Assembly (NCBI GenBank): GCA_032027125.1
Contig: JAVSMQ010000001.1
Span: forward strand, 728,006 to 792,005
Source of the DNA: JANJTB01 sp032027125
GTDB lineage: Bacteria; Bacteroidota; Ignavibacteria; Kapaibacteriales; UBA2268
Direction of reading: 5' to 3'
DNA length: 64,000 nucleotides
Numbering within the stretch: position 1 is the stretch's first letter; the number at the start of each line of letters is the position of its first letter. A program made the translations under genes and the position numbers. This document shows, piece by piece, positions 1 through 6,743 of the stretch. The notes under the pieces were generated by a model. That model was given only the letters and a program-made list of their open reading frames with translations, ran no database searches and was not told the DNA's origin.

Positions 1-177
1 GTTATCTTTAAGTCCACTTTTAACCATATTGTTATGCACATCCTCGGCTGAAACCATTTCTTTTCCGAAATTGTCCACAAAGTTATCCCAAGTAATAAAT
101 TTATTTTCCATTTTCTTTTGTCCGCAAGAAATGAGTGTATTTATTAGTATTACTAAAATCAGAATGTTAAATTTCAT
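1..177 (-). CDS. Lipoprotein, N-terminal 59 residues only (runs off window)
   Basis: The start codon is at 177 and the frame stays open to the window edge. The first 18 residues form a hydrophobic signal peptide ending in a lipobox (LISC), so the product should be lipidated at Cys18 and anchored in a membrane. The visible mature part begins GQKKMENKFITWDNFVDNFG and matches no family I recognise. On the minus strand it follows an attC-like palindrome at 207-335, so it may be the next member of a cassette array that continues to the left. Function is unknown. Confidence 0.6.
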   Translation of the reverse strand, partial: MKFNILILVILINTLISCGQKKMENKFITWDNFVDNFGKEMVSAEDVHNNMVKSGLKDN

Positions 178-206
178 TGTCTGTATTTTTTTTAAACATT
201 GCCCAT

Positions 207-335
207 AACGTTTGGCGGTATGAAAAGTTGCCGATTGCGGGCGATTTCCTGTCAAGTTACACAAAAGTTGAAGCGGGTTACAACACTTGAATAACCTACT
301 GTCCCGCCATTTTTTTTACCGCGAGTTAAAGGCTT
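207..335 (-). repeat. attC-like palindromic element downstream of the toxin gene
   Basis: An imperfect palindrome: TGGCGG at 213-218 pairs with CCGCCA at 304-309, and TCAAGT at 252-257 pairs with ACTTGA at 285-290. It begins with CATAACG, resembling the start of interspersed elements I recall from Bacteroidota genomes. It lies directly 3' of the toxin gene that ends at 340, the place of the recombination site in an integron gene cassette. No integrase is visible in the window, so the role is inferred. Confidence 0.45.
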
Positions 336-339
336 GCTA

Positions 340-798
340 TTATTTTTTGTCATATTTCTCTTTTAATTTATCGATTAATGAATCTGAAAGTCTAAATCCT
401 TCATTAACCAATTTGAATATAAGACTCATTACATCTTTGACTAATCCTTTTTTTTCTGCTAATAAAAGAATCCCAATAGTTCCAATTATCTCAAGATTTA
501 GAGATTTGGCAATATTTCTTCCTTTTATTTCATCAATAATCAAAATTGAATTTTCTATTTCCAAAGCTAAGGCAATTGAACTAGCTTCTCCTTTATCTAA
601 TTTTTTTGCAATATCAGCTTGTTTAGCTATGTTTTTCACTTTTAAAATTATTATCCAATCAGGTAATTTATTACCAAATTCTTCCTTAACTTCTTGGGTT
701 ATAATAATCTCTTCATATAAATCTTTGAGTAAATTTAATAATCCAATATTACTTAAAGCAATTAAACAACTTGTATCAGAAATGATAATCTTATCCAT
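340..798 (-). CDS. DUF3368 PIN-like toxin of a UPF0175/DUF3368 toxin-antitoxin pair
   Basis: A 152-residue protein with the layout of the DUF3368 branch of PIN-like nucleases. Asp8 sits in ISDTSCLIAL, an acidic EVKEEFG follows near residue 37, LDKGEASSIALA lies near residue 68, and IIDEIKGRNIAKSL near residue 88. These acidic positions correspond to the metal-binding site of PIN-type RNases, so RNA cleavage is the expected activity. Its start overlaps the end of the upstream UPF0175 gene by 8 bp, which suggests translational coupling. An attC-like palindrome follows immediately downstream. The family assignment is good; the target RNA cannot be inferred. Confidence 0.8.
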   Translation of the reverse strand: MDKIIISDTSCLIALSNIGLLNLLKDLYEEIIITQEVKEEFGNKLPDWIIILKVKNIAKQADIAKKLDKGEASSIALALEIENSILIIDEIKGRNIAKSLNLEIIGTIGILLLAEKKGLVKDVMSLIFKLVNEGFRLSDSLIDKLKEKYDKK

Positions 799-1015
799 TG
801 ATTAGTTTCTCAAGATCATCAAATGTCTCACCAAATATTGAAACTCCATATCTGCCAACATTTTCCAGAAACTCCCTTTTAGAGATTCCAACCAAATCGG
901 CGGCTTGACCGGATGACATTATTCCACTTTCAAAAAGCTGGGCTGCAAGTTGAAATTTTACATCAATCTCGTTTACTGAATCAGGTATGTTTAGTGTTAA
1001 AGTTTTCATAATCAT
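791..1015 (-). CDS. UPF0175 family antitoxin
   Basis: A small 74-residue protein with the UPF0175 pattern: a short N-terminal strand (LTLNIPDSV), a helix FQLAAQLFESGIMSSGQAADLVGISKREFLENV that looks like a helix-turn-helix, and a GVSIFGETFDDLEKLI tail. UPF0175 proteins typically precede DUF3368 toxins and act as DNA-binding antitoxins. ATG codons at 1015 and 1009 are both possible starts, and neither has a strong ribosome binding site. It overlaps the toxin gene by 8 bp. Autorepression of the pair would be typical of the family, but no operator is evident by eye. Confidence 0.8.
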   Translation of the reverse strand: MIMKTLTLNIPDSVNEIDVKFQLAAQLFESGIMSSGQAADLVGISKREFLENVGRYGVSIFGETFDDLEKLING

Positions 1016-1097
1016 ACATTTTGTCTTTATAAAAAGATAATAAAAAATCCATTTTTCATTTCATACATCGGTTTTTTTTTACTTGCAGTTAATTCAA

Positions 1098-1121
1098 TTA
1101 TTTACGATTACTCAATAAGTG
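1098..1121. repeat. 24-nt direct repeat, copy 1
   Basis: Matches 2067-2090 at 22 of 24 positions (shared core TTATTTACGA and CTCAATAA). The two copies are 969 bp apart and bracket the attC-like element at 1234-1434 together with the TPR gene, so they look like the ends of one inserted or exchanged unit. Whether they are recombination sites or an insertion duplication is not decided by the sequence. Confidence 0.6.
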
Positions 1122-1233
1122 TATTTAAAAATAACGATATTTTCGTAGATAGCAAAAATAATTATCAACAGCATTTGCATAGACTCCAAAAATAAGGAGT
1201 ATTAAGTATGAATTACGAACAAATGCTTTTATT

Positions 1234-1434
1234 TCATAAAATCCGTAATATTCTATCTCCTCTTTTTACGTTTTTGGGAAATTGTAGCCAATGATTTGCA
1301 GCTACCAGAAGGGCAGACTTTTCTGCATAAATGTTGATGCGGAGAACTACGCTTCCTGTAACCACAAAACTGTCTGTGCAGCACGAAACTCCAGCTATTG
1401 GGAATGTGCTGTTATAAGCCGTTTTTATTGTCAT
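1234..1434 (-). repeat. attC-like palindromic element downstream of the TPR gene
   Basis: A long imperfect palindrome centred near 1345: CCAAT (1288-1292), AGCT (1300-1303) and CAGAC (1314-1318) pair in order with GTCTG (1372-1376), AGCT (1393-1396) and ATTGG (1397-1401), with an extra 7 nt bulged out of the left arm. Such bulged palindromes are characteristic of integron attC sites. A 66-codon open frame spans it, but I read the DNA as a structured element: closely similar stretches recur beside unrelated genes in Bacteroidota as I recall them. It starts 8 bp after the TPR gene ends. Confidence 0.55.
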
Positions 1435-1442
1435 TTTTTTAT

Positions 1443-2033
1443 TTACAAGTCAACCCAAACTTTTACATTATTTGCTGGACGTCTTTTCTTTTTGCGTTCA
1501 ACATATTCTCTAATTTGTTCTGCGTCCTTTGCATTTGGTTGAAGTCTTAAATACTCTTCGTAACATTCAAACATTCTGTCAGTTTCCGTATATGTCAAGC
1601 CGTCTGTTTTTAGTAGGTTGGAGTAACAATTACCTATGAACCAATTTGCAGAATAGTATTGTCCGCTTTTTTTGTCAAACAATGTCAAGGCTTTTTCAAA
1701 CCTGTTAATTGCTTGCTTGTCCTGGGCGTTGTAAAAATGGCCAATTCCACTATACCAAATCGCTGCAACATTGATAGTGTCTGTCTTAAGAACTTTGTTT
1801 AGCACTGCTTCTCCGTCATCATATCTTTTTGCCTGAATTAATGTCAGCCCAAGTTGACATTGATAAATCAGATTGGTCGTGTCCGATTTAATAGCTTCTC
1901 TAAAAGTCTCCTCTGCTTTGTCAAACTGTTTGTCGTTCAAATAGGAATTTCCTTTGTCCAAAAATGGGTCTTGTGCGAAAGTTGTAAAAACAGTCGCAAC
2001 AAGTAGTAATGTTATCAGTACTAATTTTCTCAT
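1443..2033 (-). CDS. Secreted tetratricopeptide-repeat protein
   Basis: A 196-residue protein with a signal peptide (about residues 1-20, ending TVFTTFAQ) followed by tandem TPR helices. Units are visible at about residues 28-60 (DKGNSYLNDKQFDKAEETF), 61-95 (LIYQCQLGLTLIQAKRYDDG) and 96-130 (VAAIWYSGIGHFYNAQDKQA). TPRs are protein-binding scaffolds; the partner is unknown. The C-terminal 30 residues are basic (ERKKKRRPANNVKVW). The gene is alone in its transcription unit, with an attC-like palindrome 8 bp beyond its stop and a 24-nt direct repeat on each side, so I regard it as a mobile gene cassette rather than part of the core chromosome. Confidence 0.75.
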   Translation of the reverse strand: MRKLVLITLLLVATVFTTFAQDPFLDKGNSYLNDKQFDKAEETFREAIKSDTTNLIYQCQLGLTLIQAKRYDDGEAVLNKVLKTDTINVAAIWYSGIGHFYNAQDKQAINRFEKALTLFDKKSGQYYSANWFIGNCYSNLLKTDGLTYTETDRMFECYEEYLRLQPNAKDAEQIREYVERKKKRRPANNVKVWVDL

Positions 2034-2066
2034 TGTCGTGTCGTTTTAAAATGGGTTATAACTCAT

Positions 2067-2090
2067 TTATTTACGAATACTCAATAAATG
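2067..2090. repeat. 24-nt direct repeat, copy 2
   Basis: The second copy of the repeat at 1098-1121 (22 of 24 identical), 34 bp upstream of the TPR start. It marks the right boundary of the cassette-like unit, beyond which ordinary chromosomal genes begin. Confidence 0.6.
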
Positions 2091-2277
2091 ATTTTACAAA
2101 ATTAGAAAATAATTCAATAATAACCTAACAAAAATACCATCAGCTTCCCTGCATCGGGCATTTTTAATAAACATCCAATAGATTTTTGAAATAATTACAA
2201 TATGATTAAAAAATCAGTCAATTTTTCCGTAATTTTGTATTCAGGATTTTAACAAATCCAACTTTTGAAATTTGAAA

Positions 2278-3495
2278 ATGGAGTTACTTAAAATGAATCT
2301 TAAAAAAATTGTTCCGGCTCACAAAACCGAGAATGTAAAGTATGCAATTCGCGATATAATTGTTTTAGCAAATGAAGTAGCCAAAACCGGTAAAAAAATG
2401 TTCTATTTAAATATAGGCGACCCAAATATTTTTGACCATACAACACCGTCAATCGTTGTTGATGCAACCTGTAAGGCAATCCAATCCAATATGAACGGTT
2501 ACGCACCATCAAGCGGAATAAAAGAAGCAATAGATGCTATTGCAGGCGATGCAGAAAAAAAAGGAATAACAAATATTCTGGATATTTTTGTTACTTCAGG
2601 TGCCAGTGAAGCTATCGAGATTTGTCTTACCGCACTACTTAACCGCGGAGAAAATTTCCTGATGCCGACACCGGGGTATCCTCTTTATACAGCCGTCCAG
2701 AGCAAGCTGGAACTTGAGTCGAATCCTTATTATCTTGATGAAAGCAATGGATGGCAGCCTGATATTGAAGATATCAGGTCAAAAATAAATAACAAAACCC
2801 GCGCCATCGTACTTATTAATCCAAATAATCCGACAGGCTCAGTGTGTAAAAAAGAAACTCTGCTGAAAATCATTGATGTAGCTCTTGAACATAATCTTGT
2901 AATCTTTGCAGATGAAATTTATGACAAGCTGATTTTTGACGGAAAGGAATTGACCTCTATCGCCGCTTTGAATAATGATGTATCGTGTATCACATTTTCC
3001 GGTTTATCAAAAAATTTCATAGCTCCGGGCTTTAGAATCGGCTGGGGAGTTGTAAGCGGACGTCAGGAAGTTTTAGGTGATTATATTGAAGCTATTAACA
3101 AACTTTTGAGAGCACGCGTATCAGCAAACCATCCCGAACAGTTTGCTATCAAACCGGCTCTGGAAGGTGACCAGTCACATTTAACCGAAATGATTAAGAA
3201 ACTGGAAACACGTCGTAACATTATGATGGATGCTTTTGATTCGATTGAAGGTATTAATCTTGTAAAGCCCGAAGGTGCATTTTATGCATTCCCTTCTATA
3301 GACGTTGCCAGTGATACGCATTTCTGCGGTGAACTGATAAAGGCAACAGGTGTAATAGTTGTTCCCGGCTCAGGATTCGGTCAGAAGCCAGGTTCACATC
3401 ATTTCCGTATAGTTACGCTGCCTCAGGAAGAAGTGTTAAGGCAGGCATTCGGATTAATAGCTGAATTCTATATTGATTATAAAAGAAAGAATTAA
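2278..3495 (+). CDS. AlaA-like PLP-dependent aminotransferase (class I/II)
   Basis: A fold-type I aminotransferase of about 405 residues, probably a glutamate-pyruvate (alanine) aminotransferase because it resembles the AlaA/YfbQ branch along its whole length. Visible motifs: LNIGDPNIF near residue 43, LINPNNPTGSV near 182, FADEIYDKL near 215 (Asp binding the pyridine nitrogen), SGLSKNF near 245 (Schiff-base Lys) and HFRIVTLP near 380 (carboxylate-binding Arg). The ATG at 2278 is preferred over an in-frame TTG at 2272; another ATG lies at 2293. A TAATTTTG box at 2230-2237 fits a Bacteroidota -7 element, but no clear -33 partner is present. A strong terminator follows. Substrate specificity is inferred. 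Confidence 0.85.
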   Translation: MELLKMNLKKIVPAHKTENVKYAIRDIIVLANEVAKTGKKMFYLNIGDPNIFDHTTPSIVVDATCKAIQSNMNGYAPSSGIKEAIDAIAGDAEKKGITNILDIFVTSGASEAIEICLTALLNRGENFLMPTPGYPLYTAVQSKLELESNPYYLDESNGWQPDIEDIRSKINNKTRAIVLINPNNPTGSVCKKETLLKIIDVALEHNLVIFADEIYDKLIFDGKELTSIAALNNDVSCITFSGLSKNFIAPGFRIGWGVVSGRQEVLGDYIEAINKLLRARVSANHPEQFAIKPALEGDQSHLTEMIKKLETRRNIMMDAFDSIEGINLVKPEGAFYAFPSIDVASDTHFCGELIKATGVIVVPGSGFGQKPGSHHFRIVTLPQEEVLRQAFGLIAEFYIDYKRKN

Positions 3496-3537
3496 TCTGA
3501 CTTTGATATAATAATTTCAGTTATCTCGTTTTATTAA

Positions 3538-3572
3538 ATGGATTCCACATAACAGTTGGAGTCCATTTTTTT
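3538..3572 (+). terminator. Rho-independent terminator after the aminotransferase gene
   Basis: A 10-bp stem (ATGGATTCCA with TGGAGTCCAT, one G-T pair) around a 9-nt loop, followed by a run of T. The rest of the 3496-3808 gap is AT-rich and shows no further feature. Confidence 0.85.
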
Positions 3573-3808
3573 ATATTTGTCTTAACAATTGATTAAACTG
3601 ATTATTATGATTATTGGTTAGATGCTATTAAACCGATAGGGTAGTTATACAATTTTGTCATCAATGCAATATTCATCATAACTCATTCGTAAAAATTCAA
3701 TGTTTCTATCAAAAATTATAAATAAAATTAAAATATTTTTTTCAATTACTGAAACAAAACTAAATTTTCTGTGTATTTGCATTTGAGATGATAAATTTAT
3801 AATGAGCA

Positions 3809-4375
3809 ATGGAAAGTTTACAAAATATTTTGACTGATGATGAACTGATAAGAAAATTCAGACTGGGCGGCAAAAACTCAGATTCGGCTTTCGTGGAAAT
3901 ATATTCAAGATATTCGTCAAGAATTTATCTGTATTGCCGCAAGGCACTTGGTGAAGGACCAGATGCCGATGATATTTTTCAGGAGACATTTATTAGGTTT
4001 CATAATGCAATGGTAAAAAATTATGATATACCATCAGTTCAATTTTACATTCTCAAAATAGTACGTAATTTGTGTCTAAATCATAAGCGTGATAACAGAA
4101 TCAATTTTATCGAACTTGAAGATTTCCATTTACCGGTGAGTGATAATAAGGTGGAATCAGATGAATTGTTTGATTTAATATATTCATCATTAGAACTCTT
4201 ACCCGAAGAACATAAGGAAGCTTTCTTGCTTCAGGTTCAGCAGGGATTATCTTACAATGAAATTGCAGAAGTTACTGAAGTACCGGTTTCGACAGTCAGA
4301 AACCGTGTTGTCAGAGCCAAGAGTAAATTAAGGGAAATACTTCTCCCCTATTTTGAAACAAACAGGGTTAAGTGA
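3809..4375 (+). CDS. ECF-family RNA polymerase sigma factor
   Basis: 188 residues with the two-domain ECF layout. Region 2 spans about residues 25-95, including the DADDIFQETFIRFHNA promoter-melting segment. Region 4 spans about 130-180 (LPEEHKEAFLLQVQQGLSYN, then IAEVTEVPVSTVRNRVVRAK, a helix-turn-helix). No region 3 is present, as expected for ECF factors. It should redirect RNA polymerase to a small regulon in response to an envelope signal. The next gene starts 7 bp downstream and encodes a single-span membrane protein of anti-sigma layout, which fits a sigma/anti-sigma operon. The start at 3809 lacks a strong ribosome binding site. Confidence 0.9.
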   Translation: MESLQNILTDDELIRKFRLGGKNSDSAFVEIYSRYSSRIYLYCRKALGEGPDADDIFQETFIRFHNAMVKNYDIPSVQFYILKIVRNLCLNHKRDNRINFIELEDFHLPVSDNKVESDELFDLIYSSLELLPEEHKEAFLLQVQQGLSYNEIAEVTEVPVSTVRNRVVRAKSKLREILLPYFETNRVK

Positions 4376-4382
4376 GGAAAAT

Positions 4383-5597
4383 ATGAATAAGTCAGATTTT
4401 GAAAATGATAATCTTTCGATAAATGATATAATTTATTTATTTGTTGACGGCGAAGCAAACGACACTGAAAAGACGACATTATTTAACGCTATTGCCGGTA
4501 ATACATCTCTGCAAAATGAGCTCCAGGATGCAATAAAAATGAATAAATCTGCAAAAGCATTTTCCGGCATTTCAGCGCCTCCTGCAATTTTGACTGCAAG
4601 AATAATGAGTGCTGCCGGAATAACTACAGGTGCTGCGGTTACAGGTTTATCAGGGGGTATGACAACAGGTTTTTGGAGCGGTATAGCCGGTAGTTCGATT
4701 TTCAAAGTGGTGGCTTCTGCTATTTTGGGTGCAGTTGTGATGCTCGGAATCATTAAATTAATGGAAAGAAACGATTATCCGGTAAATGTTAATAAAAATA
4801 ATTTTTCAGAATCGAAAGTAACTGATAATTTACCATTGAACAAAAATACACAAAGCATCAATATTGCAAAGGATACTGTTGTTAAATATATTTATATTAA
4901 CCGGCAAATTATTCAAGATACTGATTTAGCAATTAAGAATCAGGATTTAAGTGAATCCGGCAGAATCAATATTAATGAAAATGACAAAATCAAACCTGTT
5001 ATCAACAATTCAGAAATTCCGGAGTATATGATTCAATTTGATGCAGACAGTGAGTTATCTAAAACAAATAGTATTGATAATATGTACTATGACAATCAAT
5101 TAAAGGATTTCGATACAGATAAAGGATTATTTTCAATTGAATTATCAGGCTTACAGAAATTAGCATTATTTCCTGAAAGAGAAGAATTCAATCTGCAGGA
5201 AACGATGAATAATACATCCGGTACGGTATTTTTAAATCTAAATCAAAATCATTCGATTGGTTTATCTATTGGAAGAGAGACTTTCCCTATTTGGGTGGCA
5301 GATGAAAACGGTGAACTTGGAGCCAGAAATTCAATAACCTGGTACGGAATCAGTTATCGTTATGATTTCGGGAATATTTCAGAATTCATTCCTCTTTCGC
5401 CTTACCTGCAGTTAACCGGAGCAGCAACCCAAAACGGTCCTTTTACGAAAGCGGCATTTGGACTGGGTTGGCAGCCTGATTCAAGAGTTACATTTTATAT
5501 CGGATATGAATATTCAATGATGATTCAAAGATATCAAGGTCATAATGAATATAACAGCAAGACAGGATTAATATATAGTGTAAATGTAAATTTTTAA
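4383..5597 (+). CDS. Probable membrane anti-sigma factor with a long beta-rich C-terminal half
   Basis: About 404 residues from the ATG at 4383, preceded by GAGGA. An acidic helical N-terminus (about 1-65: NDIIYLFVDGEANDTEKTTL) resembles the sigma-binding part of Bacteroidota anti-sigma factors. A Gly/Ala-rich stretch and a transmembrane segment (about 95-125: FKVVASAILGAVVMLGIIKL) follow, then a low-complexity Asn/Asp/Ser linker. The last ~150 residues are strand-rich, with alternating aromatic and polar residues (YGISYRYDFG, VTFYIGYEYSMM) and a terminal Phe, like part of an outer-membrane beta-barrel. The pairing with the sigma gene supports anti-sigma function. The barrel-like end is unusual and may let one polypeptide sense the outer envelope. 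Confidence 0.65.
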   Translation: MNKSDFENDNLSINDIIYLFVDGEANDTEKTTLFNAIAGNTSLQNELQDAIKMNKSAKAFSGISAPPAILTARIMSAAGITTGAAVTGLSGGMTTGFWSGIAGSSIFKVVASAILGAVVMLGIIKLMERNDYPVNVNKNNFSESKVTDNLPLNKNTQSINIAKDTVVKYIYINRQIIQDTDLAIKNQDLSESGRININENDKIKPVINNSEIPEYMIQFDADSELSKTNSIDNMYYDNQLKDFDTDKGLFSIELSGLQKLALFPEREEFNLQETMNNTSGTVFLNLNQNHSIGLSIGRETFPIWVADENGELGARNSITWYGISYRYDFGNISEFIPLSPYLQLTGAATQNGPFTKAAFGLGWQPDSRVTFYIGYEYSMMIQRYQGHNEYNSKTGLIYSVNVNF

Positions 5598-5707
5598 TTT
5601 ATTGATGAAGTTATCTGATGTGGCGCCGCAAAGGATAACTGCAAAGATAAATTGATAAAATATTTTTAAAAATCAAAATTAAATAAATAAATTAGGAGAC
5701 TAAAAAA

Positions 5708-6601
5708 ATGATACAATACAGAATTTTCTTTCTGCTTTTAATGATGGCTGCTCTATTGAGCTGCAACGAATCAACAGTTAATCCAAATTTCCAGGGTAAA
5801 ACCAGAATGGAACTACTAACGGCAAATTCCTGGATTTTTGTGAGTGCTACGAACTTTGGACCTAAAGCGATAATAATGAAGTTCAATGAGGACAAAAAAT
5901 ACGAGTTCTACGACGAAGACGGGAAAAAATATCTTTACAACTGGGAATTTGGCGGAAATCAAACACAGATTTATCCTCCCGAAGACCCTGATAATAGAGC
6001 AGACATAATTGAACTTACAACAGAAAAATTAGTTTTAAAAATATCTGACGGTTCAAAAAATTCGACAATTACATACAGACCTATATACAAAAATCCAGTT
6101 CATCAGAATTCAATTTCCATAACCGGAACTATTGATATAAAAATTAATGGTTTCGATTTAACAAAATATGTTCCGGTTGTGGTCTGGAGTCAGGATAATC
6201 CTGATGGCGGATTTATTTACAAAGCCGGACAGTTCGAATCCGGTAACAGGTTCAGTTGCAGTTTGGATGCACCGCCTTATGACTCGCTGCTTTACCCCGA
6301 AGGTAATTTCAAGTTTGGACTGGCAAGAATTTACGTGGTTGATAAAAATTTTGCAGGTGTTGGATTCTACTCTGAAGATAAGTTGGATGAAATGATTCAA
6401 GGCGGAATAAAAGGATATGGTATCGGATATTATGATGCACCACAAAGTGATACAACAGAATTTAAATCGCTGTTTCAGATGAATAAAGGATATAATCTAT
6501 TAATAATATATCCCGAGTTTCCTGATTTTGCTTCATTCATTCCTGTTGAACCTGCTGAACTAACTCTGGTAATTTCTGACAATCCTTATGATTTCAAGTA
6601 A
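5708..6601 (+). CDS. Lipoprotein of unknown function
   Basis: 297 residues with a lipoprotein signal peptide (MIQYRIFFLLLMMAALLSC, lipid on Cys19). The mature N-terminal half (TANSWIFVSATNFGPKAIIM, then KYEFYDEDGKKYLYNWEFGG) has the strand-turn pattern of small lipocalin-like domains common in Bacteroidota lipoproteins. The second half contains SISITGTIDIKINGFDL and more strands. A good ribosome binding site (TAGGAG) lies upstream of the ATG. It follows the sigma/anti-sigma pair after a 110-bp gap and could be a target or sensor in that regulon, but that is only positional inference. Confidence 0.6.
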   Translation: MIQYRIFFLLLMMAALLSCNESTVNPNFQGKTRMELLTANSWIFVSATNFGPKAIIMKFNEDKKYEFYDEDGKKYLYNWEFGGNQTQIYPPEDPDNRADIIELTTEKLVLKISDGSKNSTITYRPIYKNPVHQNSISITGTIDIKINGFDLTKYVPVVVWSQDNPDGGFIYKAGQFESGNRFSCSLDAPPYDSLLYPEGNFKFGLARIYVVDKNFAGVGFYSEDKLDEMIQGGIKGYGIGYYDAPQSDTTEFKSLFQMNKGYNLLIIYPEFPDFASFIPVEPAELTLVISDNPYDFK

Positions 6602-6640
6602 TTTCAAACATTTTTATAATAAATAATCTAGCCTTTTACA

Positions 6641-6681
6641 AAACCTCCCAAAGACCAAAAAAAATCTTCGGGAGGTTTTAT
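6641..6681. terminator. Bidirectional terminator between convergent genes
   Basis: AAACCTCCC at 6641-6649 pairs with GGGAGGTTT at 6670-6678, with A-rich and T-rich flanks, so it can act in both directions. It sits between the lipoprotein gene (plus) and the end of the PrkA/SpoVR operon (minus). Confidence 0.85.
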
Positions 6682-6743
6682 TATTTCTCAAAATCCTATA
6701 AACTAAACACTCAAACCAAGTTACTTTCAAAAGTAAAACAAAA

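Noticed and set aside
287..805. 172-codon plus-strand frame
   Set aside because: Antisense to the DUF3368 toxin gene, with no family resemblance of its own.
1234..1434. A 66-codon minus-strand frame as a small protein gene
   Set aside because: It lies wholly within a palindromic attC-like element and its apparent conservation in other genomes is better explained by conservation of the DNA structure.
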